Assembly: GCF_000374445.1 (NCBI RefSeq)
Contig: NZ_KB894426.1
Span: 1-64,000, forward strand
DNA length: 64,000 nt
Direction of reading: 5' to 3'
Origin: Actinokineospora enzanensis DSM 44649
Lineage (GTDB): Bacteria; Actinomycetota; Actinomycetes; Mycobacteriales; Pseudonocardiaceae
Made by a program: the position numbers and the translations under genes. Under the pieces are notes generated by a model. That model saw only the letters and a program-made list of their open reading frames with translations. It had not been told where the DNA came from and made no database searches. Below are positions 24,700 through 33,800 of this stretch, one piece after another. Within the stretch, counting starts at the first letter, position 1. The number at the start of each line of letters is the position of its first letter.

Positions 24700-24993
24700 A
24701 TGCACGGAATCCGTATTCTCGTCGCCACCGGCGCCCTGGTCGCGTCGACCGTGGCCCTGGCGCCCACCGCGGCCGCCGACCCGGTGTGCGGTATGCACGT
24801 CCGGACGATGATGGGGTATGTCCTGGTCCAGTACCGCAACTGCGAGCCCGTGACGGTGGGCTGGCGCGAGCACGCGCCCACCGCGCCATGCATCGAGATC
24901 CCGCCGGGCGAGGATCGGATCATCGCGGTGTTCATGCTCGGATACCCCGAGCCATCGCTCGAAGCCTGCACGCCCCAGGGCCAGACCGCCTGA
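24700..24993 (+). CDS. Small secreted protein, unknown function
   Basis: 97 aa. MHGIRILVATGALVASTVAL with an ASA/AAAD-like end at about residue 27 is a signal peptide. The mature part of about 70 aa has four cysteines (VCGMH, RNCEP, APCIE, EACTP), enough for two disulphides. GGAGGAGAC precedes the ATG. I do not recognise the family; similar small proteins are common in actinomycetes. Confidence 0.75.
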   Translation: MHGIRILVATGALVASTVALAPTAAADPVCGMHVRTMMGYVLVQYRNCEPVTVGWREHAPTAPCIEIPPGEDRIIAVFMLGYPEPSLEACTPQGQTA

Positions 24994-25300
24994 CGTCCAT
25001 CAGGAGCGCCGGTCATCGTTTCGGCGGTGCCGTCAGGCACGTCGTGGGCGGGTCGCGACAGGGTCGACGTTCTGGGTCGCATCACTCGCACCCACCGATG
25101 CACGCGATCGGGAGTACCGTTGTCGAGCCGGTGCGGTGGCCGGATCGATCTCCGGGACCGGACCCGACGCGGAGTGCCATCCCGGAGTGGGGTCACGCTT
25201 GGCACCGACACGGCCACCAGCGAGGTGCGCGGATCGGGCGGAATCCGAGCGCCACGGCCCGACAGCGGGTCATCCGATGGCCGGATGCGAAGGGCGGACG
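24994..25300. other. Intergenic, no gene seen
   Basis: No convincing reading frame, hairpin or repeat. It probably holds the promoter for the STAS-HATPase gene. Confidence 0.5.
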
Positions 25301-26050
25301 ATGAACGGTGACCTCCTGTGCCCGGTCGAGTCCCGGTCCGGCTGCCTGCTGGTCAGGCCGCGCGGGGTGCTCGACCCGGCCACCTACCCGGCATTGCGGG
25401 ACACGTTGCTCAAGTGCGCGGTGGCGCAACCCCGCGCCGTGGTCGTGGACCTGGGCGAGACCGAGGTCGGCTGCGAGAGCCTGCTGAGCGTGTTCGCCAC
25501 CGTCTGGCTGCGGACCTGCGACTGGCCCGGCGTGCCGCTGCTGGTGGTCGGCGTCCCCGAGGCGATGCGGACCTCGGCGGTGCGCCGCTACGTCCGCTTC
25601 CACGACACCGCGGGCCAGGCCGTCGCCGCGGCGGGACACACGCAACCGGTGCTGCGCAGGCACTTCACCGTGCCCCGGGTACGCGACGCGGCGGCGATCG
25701 GGCGGAATGAGGTCGCCGCGGCGTGCGTGGCGTGGGGGGTGCCCGCCGACCACGTCGTCGAGGCGGAGCAGGTGGTGACCGAGCTGGTGGAGAACACCAT
25801 GCGACACACGGACTCCGAGGCACGCGTGCGGGTGGAGGCGCGGCGCGGGCTGTTGACCGTCGCGGTGACCGACGACGATCCGACGCCCGCGGTGCTGCGC
25901 GACCGCGGGACCGCGGCGGTGCCCTCGGCGATGGGTTTGCTGGTGGTCACCGCGTTCGCCAAGACGTGGGGGTGCGTGGTCGACCGGGCGGCCGGGCGGA
26001 AGGTGGTGTGGGCGGTGCTGCGGGTCGCGGCGTCGCCGTGGGCGGGCTGA
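25301..26050 (+). CDS. STAS domain fused to HATPase (anti-sigma switch protein)
   Basis: 249 aa. Residues 1-115 form a STAS anti-sigma-factor-antagonist fold (VRPRGVLDPATYPALRD, then VVVDLGETEVGCESLLS, where a Ser-rich loop replaces the usual D-S/T-S-G-L). Residues 125-249 are a RsbW-like HATPase with the N-box VVTELVENTMRHTDSEARV (Glu, Asn, His) and VAVTDDDPTP. These two functions normally sit on separate partner proteins that control a sigma factor by phosphorylation. Having both in one chain suggests an internal switch or a scaffold. It converges on the CheR gene with a 3-bp gap. No sigma factor gene lies nearby. Confidence 0.75.
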   Translation: MNGDLLCPVESRSGCLLVRPRGVLDPATYPALRDTLLKCAVAQPRAVVVDLGETEVGCESLLSVFATVWLRTCDWPGVPLLVVGVPEAMRTSAVRRYVRFHDTAGQAVAAAGHTQPVLRRHFTVPRVRDAAAIGRNEVAAACVAWGVPADHVVEAEQVVTELVENTMRHTDSEARVRVEARRGLLTVAVTDDDPTPAVLRDRGTAAVPSAMGLLVVTAFAKTWGCVVDRAAGRKVVWAVLRVAASPWAG

Positions 26051-26053
26051 CCG

Positions 26054-27904
26054 TCAGGGCACCGGCTCCATGGCCAATATCGCCCCGGACACCTGGCCCT
26101 GCGAGGTGCGCAGGCTCGCCACCACCACCCGGATCGTGGTGCTGCGCCCGCGCCGGTTGATCGCGTCGAGCACCAGCACCTCCTCCTCCGAGGTCCCGCC
26201 GAGCGCCGAGCGGACCGCCGAGCGCAGGTCGGCGACGGGCAGGCCGATGTCGAGGTTGAGCAGGTGCGCCCCGATCGCCTCGTCCCGCCGCAGGCCCCAC
26301 AGGTCCTCGGTGCCCCGGTTCCACACCTGCACCCGCATCTCGGTGTCGACGACCACCACCCCGGCGCGGATGGAGCCGAGGATCGACTCCATGAACTCGT
26401 TGACGCCGTCCAGCTCGGCGCTGCGCTCGCGCAGCGTGTCGTTGATCGCCTGGAGCTCATCGTTGGTGGACTGCAGCTCCTCGTTCATCGTCTCCAGTTC
26501 CTCGTTGGTGGACTGGAGCTCCTCGTTCGTGGTCTCCAGCTCCTCCACGGTGGACTGCAGCTCCTCGTTCGTGGTCTCCAGCTCCTCGTTGGTGGACTGG
26601 AGCTCCTCGTAGGCGGACTCCAGCTGCCGGTTGGTGTGCTCCAGCTCCTCCATCAGCTTGCGGGCCGCGCTGACGTCGTGGAACACGATCGTCACGCCGA
26701 GCAGGCCATTGTCGCTGTGCACCAACGGGTTGACGTGGATCTCGAACCACAGGGACTCGCCGGGGGACCGGGACCACTCGACGTCCTTGATGCGGATCGC
26801 GCGCCGCTCGACCTTGCACTGCTCGATGTAGCCGCGCAGCTCGACCGGCCGGTAGGACAGCTCCAGGTCGCGCAGCGGGCGGCCGATGTCGCGCGGGGAC
26901 AGCCCGAACATCAGCTCGGCCTGCTGGTTGATCAGCGCGACGATGTCCTCGCCGGTGATCACCACCTGCGCGACCGGGCTGACCGAGAACGCGTACTCGC
27001 GCAGCTCGTCGAGGCCGCCGATGTCCCCGCCGCGGTCGTACACCGTGGTGTGCGAGACGAGGCCGCCCAGCCCCATCGGCGTGCCCGGGGTCTTGCGGAA
27101 GACCCGCCGCTTGAGGTCGACGGGGTCGAAGATGCGGCTGTGCGAGAGCAGTAGCTCCGCCTTGCCCAGGAACAGCAGCCCGCGCGGCGCGAGCGCGAAG
27201 TGGAACCGGCCGAGGATCTTGGCCTGGGTCTCGGCGTTGAAGTACATCAGCGTGTTGCGGCACACCAGCAGGTCTATCCGGGAGATCGGCGCGTCCTGCA
27301 CCAGGTCGTTCCGCCCGAAGATCACCGACCGGCGCAGGTCCTTGCGGAAGACGTACCGGTTGCCCTGCGGCTCGAAGAACAGCCGCAACTGCTCCTCGGT
27401 CAGGTCCTGCACGTCGTTGGCCAGGTAGGAGGCCTGCCGGGCCTGGGCAAGGGCCTCCTCGTCGACGTCCGTGGCGTAGATCTTGACCCGCTGCCGGAAC
27501 CGCTCCGGGCCGAGGATGTCGGCGAGCACCATGGCCAGGCTGTAGGCCTCCTGCCCGCTGGCGCACCCGGCGCTCCACACCCGCAGGGGGTCGTCCGGGC
27601 CGCGCTCGGCGAGCAGGCTGGGCACCACCTCGGCGCGCAGGTAGTCCCAGGCCTCGGTGTCCCGGAAGAACGCGGTGACGTTGATCAGGATGGTGTTGAA
27701 CAGCGCGTCGAACTCGTCCGCGTCGACCTGGAGCAGGTCGATGTAGGCGTCGTAGTCGTCGATACCGACCTGGGCCATCCGCCGCTGGACCCGGCGGGCG
27801 AGGCTCGTGCGCTTGTATCCGGTGAAGTCGAACCCTCTCGACTCCTTCAGGTACATCAGCACCGCCTCGAAGCGGCTGTCCTGTGTCGGCTGCTCACCAC
27901 TCAC
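26054..27904 (-). CDS. CheR-type methyltransferase with PAS domains and coiled coil
   Basis: 616 aa. Residues 10-275 are CheR: an N-terminal helical domain, INVTAFFRDTEAWDYL, SAGCASGQEAYSLAMVL (SAM motif) and VCRNTLMYFNAETQAKIL. A PAS domain follows (VAQVVITGEDIVALINQQAE), then a coiled coil of repeated EELQSTNEELETTNEEL units near 430-490, and a second PAS to the end (VVVVDTEMRVQVWNRGTEDL). CheR methylates chemoreceptor glutamates, but here there is no receptor or flagellar gene, so the target is probably another signalling protein. Together with the CheB gene 33 bp upstream it forms a CheB/CheR-PAS module. Confidence 0.85.
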   Translation of the reverse strand: MSGEQPTQDSRFEAVLMYLKESRGFDFTGYKRTSLARRVQRRMAQVGIDDYDAYIDLLQVDADEFDALFNTILINVTAFFRDTEAWDYLRAEVVPSLLAERGPDDPLRVWSAGCASGQEAYSLAMVLADILGPERFRQRVKIYATDVDEEALAQARQASYLANDVQDLTEEQLRLFFEPQGNRYVFRKDLRRSVIFGRNDLVQDAPISRIDLLVCRNTLMYFNAETQAKILGRFHFALAPRGLLFLGKAELLLSHSRIFDPVDLKRRVFRKTPGTPMGLGGLVSHTTVYDRGGDIGGLDELREYAFSVSPVAQVVITGEDIVALINQQAELMFGLSPRDIGRPLRDLELSYRPVELRGYIEQCKVERRAIRIKDVEWSRSPGESLWFEIHVNPLVHSDNGLLGVTIVFHDVSAARKLMEELEHTNRQLESAYEELQSTNEELETTNEELQSTVEELETTNEELQSTNEELETMNEELQSTNDELQAINDTLRERSAELDGVNEFMESILGSIRAGVVVVDTEMRVQVWNRGTEDLWGLRRDEAIGAHLLNLDIGLPVADLRSAVRSALGGTSEEEVLVLDAINRRGRSTTIRVVVASLRTSQGQVSGAILAMEPVP

Positions 27905-27937
27905 GACACACGATCGTACCGATCTCGGGCCCGGGTT

Positions 27938-28939
27938 CTACCGCGCATCCCGTGCGATCGATGTCAGGAACCGGCGCAGGGTCGCCGCGGCGGTGACCGA
28001 CTCCTCGACCAGGTCGTGGTGCCTGCGCGCGCTGCGCTCGTCGCCGCGTTCCTCGGCGGCGCGCGCCATCCGCCGCGACAGCCTGCTCCGATCCTCCAGG
28101 GTGCGCAATGCCATCCACAGCGCCCGTTCGAGCGTGCCACCCTGCGCGACCGCCAGCGCCTCCGCGGTCCACCCGTGCCCGACCTGGCACCGGTAGCGCA
28201 TGCTGCCCGGTTCGACCTCGTTGAGCACACTCCGGCAGTCCGGGCAGGAGTACGAGGACGCCATGCCGATGGTCACCTCGCCTGCTCCGCCGTCGCCCGA
28301 CTCCGACCCGGCGATCTCGTTCTCCCGCACGAGCGTGGCCGACACGGCCGACGCCTCGACCAGGGCGGGCTGCTCGATCTCCTTGGCGAGCCACCGCCCC
28401 ATCTCGGCGGCCGGGAGCACCACGGCGGTGGGGACGTGCCGCAGCGCGTTCTCCGGCATGCCCGGGTGCAGGGCGTCGGCCGGGTCCTGCACGAGCACCA
28501 GCCCACCGCGGCGGCGGATGGCCACCAAGCCCGCGACCCCGTCGTCGAGCACGCCGGAGAGCAGCACCCCCACCACCCGGCTGCCCGCGGCCACCGCCGC
28601 CGACCGGAACAGCGCGTCCACCGACGGGCGGTAGCCGTTCTCGGTCGGTCCGCGGGAGAGGATGAACCGGTCGTCGGCGACCAGCAGGTGGTGGTCGGGC
28701 CGCGCCGCGTACACCCGCCCGGGGCGCACCGGCGTGCCGGAGCGGGCGGCGACGGCGGGCAGCGGACCGAGCCGGTCGAGGATCCGGGGCAGCGCGCTGC
28801 TGCCGCGTGCGGGCATGTGCAGCACGACGGCCACGGCGGCGGGCAGGCCCGCGGGCAGCCCGGAGACCAGCGAGCCGAGTGCTTCAACGCCGCCGGCGGA
28901 CGCGCCGACGACGATCAGGTCCCGCACCGGCCTCGCCAT
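27938..28939 (-). CDS. cheB: CheB-type methylesterase without receiver domain
   Basis: 333 aa. The catalytic triad motifs are present: VVGASAGGVEAL (Ser), VVLHMPARGSSALPRIL (His) and LLSGVLDDGVAGL (Asp). The usual N-terminal response-regulator domain is absent, so activity is not switched by phosphorylation in cis. A C-terminal segment YSCPDCRSVLNEVEP...CQVGHGWT looks like a small zinc ribbon followed by a helical tail; this extension is found in CheB homologues paired with CheR-PAS proteins. GGGAGGGTG precedes ATG 28939. It is followed by the CheR gene on the same strand. Confidence 0.85.
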   Translation of the reverse strand: MARPVRDLIVVGASAGGVEALGSLVSGLPAGLPAAVAVVLHMPARGSSALPRILDRLGPLPAVAARSGTPVRPGRVYAARPDHHLLVADDRFILSRGPTENGYRPSVDALFRSAAVAAGSRVVGVLLSGVLDDGVAGLVAIRRRGGLVLVQDPADALHPGMPENALRHVPTAVVLPAAEMGRWLAKEIEQPALVEASAVSATLVRENEIAGSESGDGGAGEVTIGMASSYSCPDCRSVLNEVEPGSMRYRCQVGHGWTAEALAVAQGGTLERALWMALRTLEDRSRLSRRMARAAEERGDERSARRHHDLVEESVTAAATLRRFLTSIARDAR

Positions 28940-29039
28940 CACCCTCCCGTCGCCCCGGGGAGACGTATCCAGGGTAGTTCCGCTCCACACGATCCGGGTG
29001 AGAGTCCGCGGCGGCGGACTGGTGGTGCGACCCACCATC

Positions 29040-29348
29040 AGGCAAGGTGTTCGGTCGGGCAAGGTGTTCGGTGAACCAGTCGACCGCGAGCCGGGCGACC
29101 TGGCCGAGTGTCCCGCCGATCGAGACCGCCGACGACGAGCAGCGTGGGTGCGCGCAGCTGCGCGAGCGCCTCGCCCGCCAGATCGGGTCGGCCGCCCCGG
29201 GAGACGACGGCCCGCACGGCATCGCGTCGCGTGGCGGCCACCGGCGCCTGCCGTGCGCGAACAGGATGATGTCCCTGGTGTCCGCGGGCACGACCAGATC
29301 ACCATCGAGCACCGCCCCGCCCGCGTCGATGACCAGCGGAACGGACAC
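29040..29348 (-). pseudogene. Decayed alpha/beta-hydrolase (dienelactone-hydrolase-like)
   Basis: Three pieces in two frames line up with one hydrolase. The intact start SVPLVIDAGGAVLDGDLVVP...ILFAHG lies at about 29348-29250, with GGGAG before the GTG. Next, in another frame, come TRRDAVRAVVSRGGRPDLAG and APTLLVVGGLD at about 29238-29125. The end ARLAVDWFTEHLA is back in the first frame at about 29100-29040. The Ser nucleophile region and the Asp/His end of a roughly 210-aa enzyme are missing between pieces. At about 100 codons with internal deletions it cannot be functional. Confidence 0.65.
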
Positions 29349-29398
29349 GATCACTCCCTCCGTCACCCGATGAGCTACCCGGACCGGGCCGGGTCGAC

Positions 29399-29731
29399 TC
29401 ACCCGGCCGGGTAGAAGAGGAACAGGGTGCAGCCGATGGTGGTCGAGGGAAGGTGCCAGGAACCGGCCGGGGCGTGCAGGAACGTGCCCGCCGGGTAGTC
29501 GCGGGCGCCGTCGTTGAACGTGCCCGCGACGACGTAGACCTCCTCCGGACCGGGCTCGTGCACGTCCCGACGGGGCCAGGACGTGCCGGGGTCCATCTCC
29601 AGCAGGTCGGCGTGCGCGGTCCCGTTTGTCCATAGTGGACGCAAGCGGATGCCGGGGAAGAGCTCGCGGACAGGGGAATCCTGGACGGTGGCCGCGGTGT
29701 AGCCCTCCTGGGCGAGGATCTCGGGGTGCAT
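29399..29731 (-). CDS. Cupin-domain protein (ChrR-like)
   Basis: 110 aa (113 if the GTG at 29740, which has a better-spaced GAGGG, is used). VHEPGPEEVYVVAGTFNDG is the first cupin metal motif (His, Glu) and SWHLPSTTIGCTLFLFY holds the late His. It resembles the cupin lobe of ChrR anti-sigma factors, which binds zinc or a small ligand. It is divergent from the AraC-type gene with about 65 bp between, so co-regulation is likely. Confidence 0.75.
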   Translation of the reverse strand: MHPEILAQEGYTAATVQDSPVRELFPGIRLRPLWTNGTAHADLLEMDPGTSWPRRDVHEPGPEEVYVVAGTFNDGARDYPAGTFLHAPAGSWHLPSTTIGCTLFLFYPAG

Positions 29732-29803
29732 GGCGTCCACGGTGCCCTCGGGCAGGCCGCGGCGGGAAGTGTCTGGAAAGACTCCGTGGGGTACTTTCAC
29801 GCC

Positions 29804-30778
29804 ATGCATCGCGTGGTGGCCCTGGTGCGGCCGGTGCAATCGACGTTCGAACTGGGGTGCGCGGCGGAGGTGTTCGGCACCGCGCGGCCGGGAACGGAAC
29901 GTCGCTACGAGTTCTCGGTGTGCACGGAGACGCCGGGAATGGTGCCGACGTCGGCCGGGTACGGGATCTCGGTGTCGCGGGGACTGTCGGCGCTCACGTC
30001 GGCGGACACGGTATTGATCCCGGGGTGGCAGCCGGTGGAGCAGCCATTGTCACCCCGAGTCCGCCGCGCATTGCTCCGAGCCCACGCCCGCGGGACCCGC
30101 CTGGTCACCATCTGCTCCGGGGCGTTCGCCCTCGCCCGCACCGGCTTGCTGAACGGCCGATCGGCCACCACGCACTGGGCCGCCGCCGGACGGCTGCAGG
30201 AGGAGTTCCCCCGGGTGCTGGTGGAACCGGACGTCCTCTACGTCGACCACGGGGACGTCGCCACGAGCGCCGGAGCGGGTGCGGGCATCGACCTGTGCCT
30301 GCACCTGGTCCGCAAAGACCACGGCGCCGCCTACGCCGCCCTGGTCGCCCGCTACCTGGTGACCCCGCCACACCGAGATGGCGGCCAGACCCAGTACGCG
30401 CCCCCGCCCCCACCCTCCGACGCCCTGGACGGCTTGCTGGCGTGGGTGAGCGAGCGTCTCGGAACACCGCTATCGGTCACGGACATGGCCGCCTATCTCG
30501 GCCTCTCTCCCCGCACCCTGGCCCGCCGCTTCACCGACCAACTGGGCACCAGCCCCGGCGCATGGCTCCTCGCCCGCCGGATCACCGAGGCCCGCACCCT
30601 CCTGGAGGAGACCGACCTCCCCATAGCCTCCATAGCCACCCGCGTCGGCCTGACCTCCCCGGTCAACCTCCGCCGTCGCTTCCACACCCACGTCGGCACC
30701 ACCCCCGGCGCCTACCGCCGCGCCTTCCGAATCCCGGAATCCCTTACTCGCCGTGAGAGAGGTCGGCCGTCGTCGTGA
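29804..30778 (+). CDS. AraC-family regulator with DJ-1/PfpI domain (GlxA-like)
   Basis: 324 aa. Residues 1-180 form a DJ-1-like domain with VTICSGAFALARTGLLNGRS as the nucleophile-elbow Cys and ATTHW after it. Residues 215-310 carry the two AraC helix-turn-helices (TDMAAYLGLSPRTLARRF and IASIATRVGLTSPVNLRRRF). GlxA-like regulators sense small metabolites. ATG 29804 starts the conserved part; no good ribosome site precedes it, so the message may be leaderless. It probably controls the divergent cupin gene. Confidence 0.85.
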   Translation: MHRVVALVRPVQSTFELGCAAEVFGTARPGTERRYEFSVCTETPGMVPTSAGYGISVSRGLSALTSADTVLIPGWQPVEQPLSPRVRRALLRAHARGTRLVTICSGAFALARTGLLNGRSATTHWAAAGRLQEEFPRVLVEPDVLYVDHGDVATSAGAGAGIDLCLHLVRKDHGAAYAALVARYLVTPPHRDGGQTQYAPPPPPSDALDGLLAWVSERLGTPLSVTDMAAYLGLSPRTLARRFTDQLGTSPGAWLLARRITEARTLLEETDLPIASIATRVGLTSPVNLRRRFHTHVGTTPGAYRRAFRIPESLTRRERGRPSS

Positions 30779-30855
30779 CACGGCGGGCCCCCGGTTGGCT
30801 GACCTATGCTTTCCAGGGCGTCGTGGGCGCATCCCGGACGTGAGAGGAGACCCCC

Positions 30856-33800
30856 GTGACGCGGGCCGATGACGTGTTCGCCGCCGACGCGGAGGTGGGG
30901 CGCGATCTCAGCCGGGTGAACTGGTCGGAGACGCCGCTCGGGGAGCCTGCCGGGTGGCCGGTGAGTCTGCGGACGGCCGTGAGCATCCTGTTGTCGTCCC
31001 GGTTCCCCATGTGGCTGGCGTGGGGCCCGGACCTGACGTTCTTCTGCAACGCCGCCTACCGCACCGACACGCTCGGGCGGAAATATCCATGGGCACTGGG
31101 CAGGCCCGCGAGCGAGGTGTGGGCGGAGATCTGGGACGACATCGGGCCGCGCATCGACACCGTGCTCACCACGGGCAACGCGACCTGGGACGAGGCGCTG
31201 TTGCTCTTCCTGGAACGCTCGGGGTATCCCGAGGAGACCTATCACACCTTCTCCTACAGTCCCCTGCGCGACGACGCGGGCATCGTGGTGGGCATGTTGT
31301 GCGTGGTCAGCGAGGACACCGACCGGGTCATCGGTGAGCGGCGGATGGCGACGCTGCGCGATCTCGGGTCGGACTCCAATGTGGTGCGCTCGGAGCAGGA
31401 GGCGCTCGCGTTCGCCTGTCGTCAGCTGGACCACAACCCGCACGACATGCCGTTCATGCTGACCTACCTGTTCCTGGACGACGGCCAGGCCCAATTGGCG
31501 GGCACGACCGGTATCCCCACCGGCCACCCGGTAGGTCCCACGACACTGTCCGCCGACGGCAGCGGCCCCTGGCCCGTAGCGGACCTCGCGCGCGGCAGGT
31601 CCGTCCTGATGCCGCTCGGCTTCGCCGGACTGCCCAGCGGAGGCTGGTCCGAACCGCCCACGCAGGCGTTGGTCGTTCCGCTGCCGCAACAGGGAGGGTC
31701 TCCGTACGGGTTCATGGTCGCCGGTCTGAACCGCTACCGACCACTGGACGACGCCTACCGCGGGTTCGTGGACCTGGTGGCCGGGCATCTCGCGGCCGGG
31801 ATCGCGAGCGCGCGCAGCTACCGGGTGCAGCAGCGCCGCGCCGAGGACCTTGCCGAGCTGGACCGGGCCAAGACCACGTTCTTCTCCAATATCAGCCACG
31901 AGTTCCGCACCCCGCTCACCCTGATGCTGGGCCCGGTCGAGGACCTGCGCGACCGGCTCGCCGACGCCGACCCGGCCGCGTCCGGGGAACTGGACATGGT
32001 GCACCGCAACGGGTTGCGGCTGGGCAAGCTGGTCAACAGCCTGCTGGACTTCTCCCGTATCGAGGCGGGCCGGATGCGCGCCACCTACGAGCCGGTCGAC
32101 CTGTCCGCCGTCACCGCCGAGCTGGCCAGCGTGTTCCGGTCCGCGGTCGACAAGGCGGGGCTGACGTTCGAGGTCGACTGCCCGCCGCTGCCCGAGCCCG
32201 TCTACGTCGACCGGGGCATGTGGGAGAAGGTGATCCTGAACCTGCTCAGCAACGCGCTGAAGTTCACCTTCGACGGTTCCATCGCGATCTCGACGCGCGT
32301 CGAGGCGGGCCGGGCGGTGGTGACCGTCGCCGATACCGGGATCGGGGTGCCGGTCACGGAGATCCCGCGCCTGTTCGAGCGGTTCCACCGGATCGAGAAC
32401 GCCCGCACCCGCTCGAACGAGGGCAGTGGCATCGGGTTGGCGCTGGTCAAGGAGCTGGTGGACCTGCACGGCGGCACGATCACCGCGGCCAGCGAGCAGG
32501 GGGTGGGCACCCGGTTCACGATCCGGCTGCCGTTCGGCGCCGCGCATGTCCCGGCCGAGGCGCTGTCGTCCACGCCGAGCAGGCCGGTCACATCGAGCGC
32601 GGCCGACCCGTTCGTGCAGGAGGCGTTGCGGTGGCTGCCGGGCGGCGGCGACGCGGCGCCGGTGGATGTCCAGGACGTGGTCACGGTCGACCGGGGCGAC
32701 CTCGGGCCGTCCATGCCCGCGACGGTGCTGGTCGCCGACGACAACGCGGACATGCGCGAGTACCTGACCCGGCTGCTGGCGGGCGCCGGGTACGAGGTGC
32801 AGGGCGTGGTCGACGGGGTGGAGGCGCTCAGCCGGGTGCGCCGGGTGCCACCGGACCTCGTGGTCAGCGACGTGATGATGCCGCGCATGGACGGGCTGTC
32901 CCTGGTCGCCGCGCTCCGGGCGGACCCGAGGACGGCGGCCGTGCCGGTGCTGCTGCTCTCGGCGCGCGCCGGGCAGGAGGCGTCGATCGAGGGCCTGCAC
33001 GCGGGCGCGGACGACTATCTGGTCAAACCGTTCGCGGCCGCCGAACTGCTGGCCCGGGTCCGCGCGAACGTGGAGCTGTCGCGGCTGCGCACCCACCACG
33101 CGCGGTGGCGGACCGCGCTGATCGACTCGTTGCAGGAGGCGTTCTTCATCTGCGACGACCACGGCGCCGTCGTCGAGATCAACGCCGCGTTCACGGACAT
33201 CCTCGGTTATGAACCGGACGGGCTGCCCTACCCGCCGCGGTACCCGTGGTGGCCGGACGAGACCCGCGACCCCGAGGCGCACCGGCTCGCCGCCGAGGCG
33301 TTCTCCGGCCTGCTCGGCGGCGAGTCGCACGGCAGCCGCTCGATCCCGGTGGTCCACCGCGACGGGCACCGGCTGTGGATCAGCGCCATGTTCAACCAGG
33401 CCCAGGACCCGGACACCGGCCGCGCCGTCACCGTGGGCACGTTCCGCGACGTCACGGCCGAGCACTACGCGATCCAGCGCGAGACCGCCCTGGCCGCGGT
33501 CAACGTACGTCTCACCGACGCGGGCAGCCTCCCCGAGGCCCTGGCGGGCGTGCTCGCCGAGTTCGCGACCCTCTGGCGCACCACCCGCGTACACGCCGTG
33601 ATCTTCACCGACGACGAACCGACCGTGTTCGGCCCGACGGCGGACTGGCGTGACCTGCCGGAAGGCCGCCGCAGCACGCTCAGGGCCCGGCGCACCCTGC
33701 CGACGCTCGTGCCCGACGTGCGCGGCCCGGACGTGACCATCACGGTGGAACACCCGCACGGCCCGATGGTCGTGTGGCTGGACCTGAGCGAGCACCGCCC

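Noticed and set aside
28884..29633. A single long hypothetical protein on the minus strand
   Set aside because: It mixes the tail of the CheB promoter region, the hydrolase remnant and antisense cupin sequence; the hydrolase homology jumps between frames.
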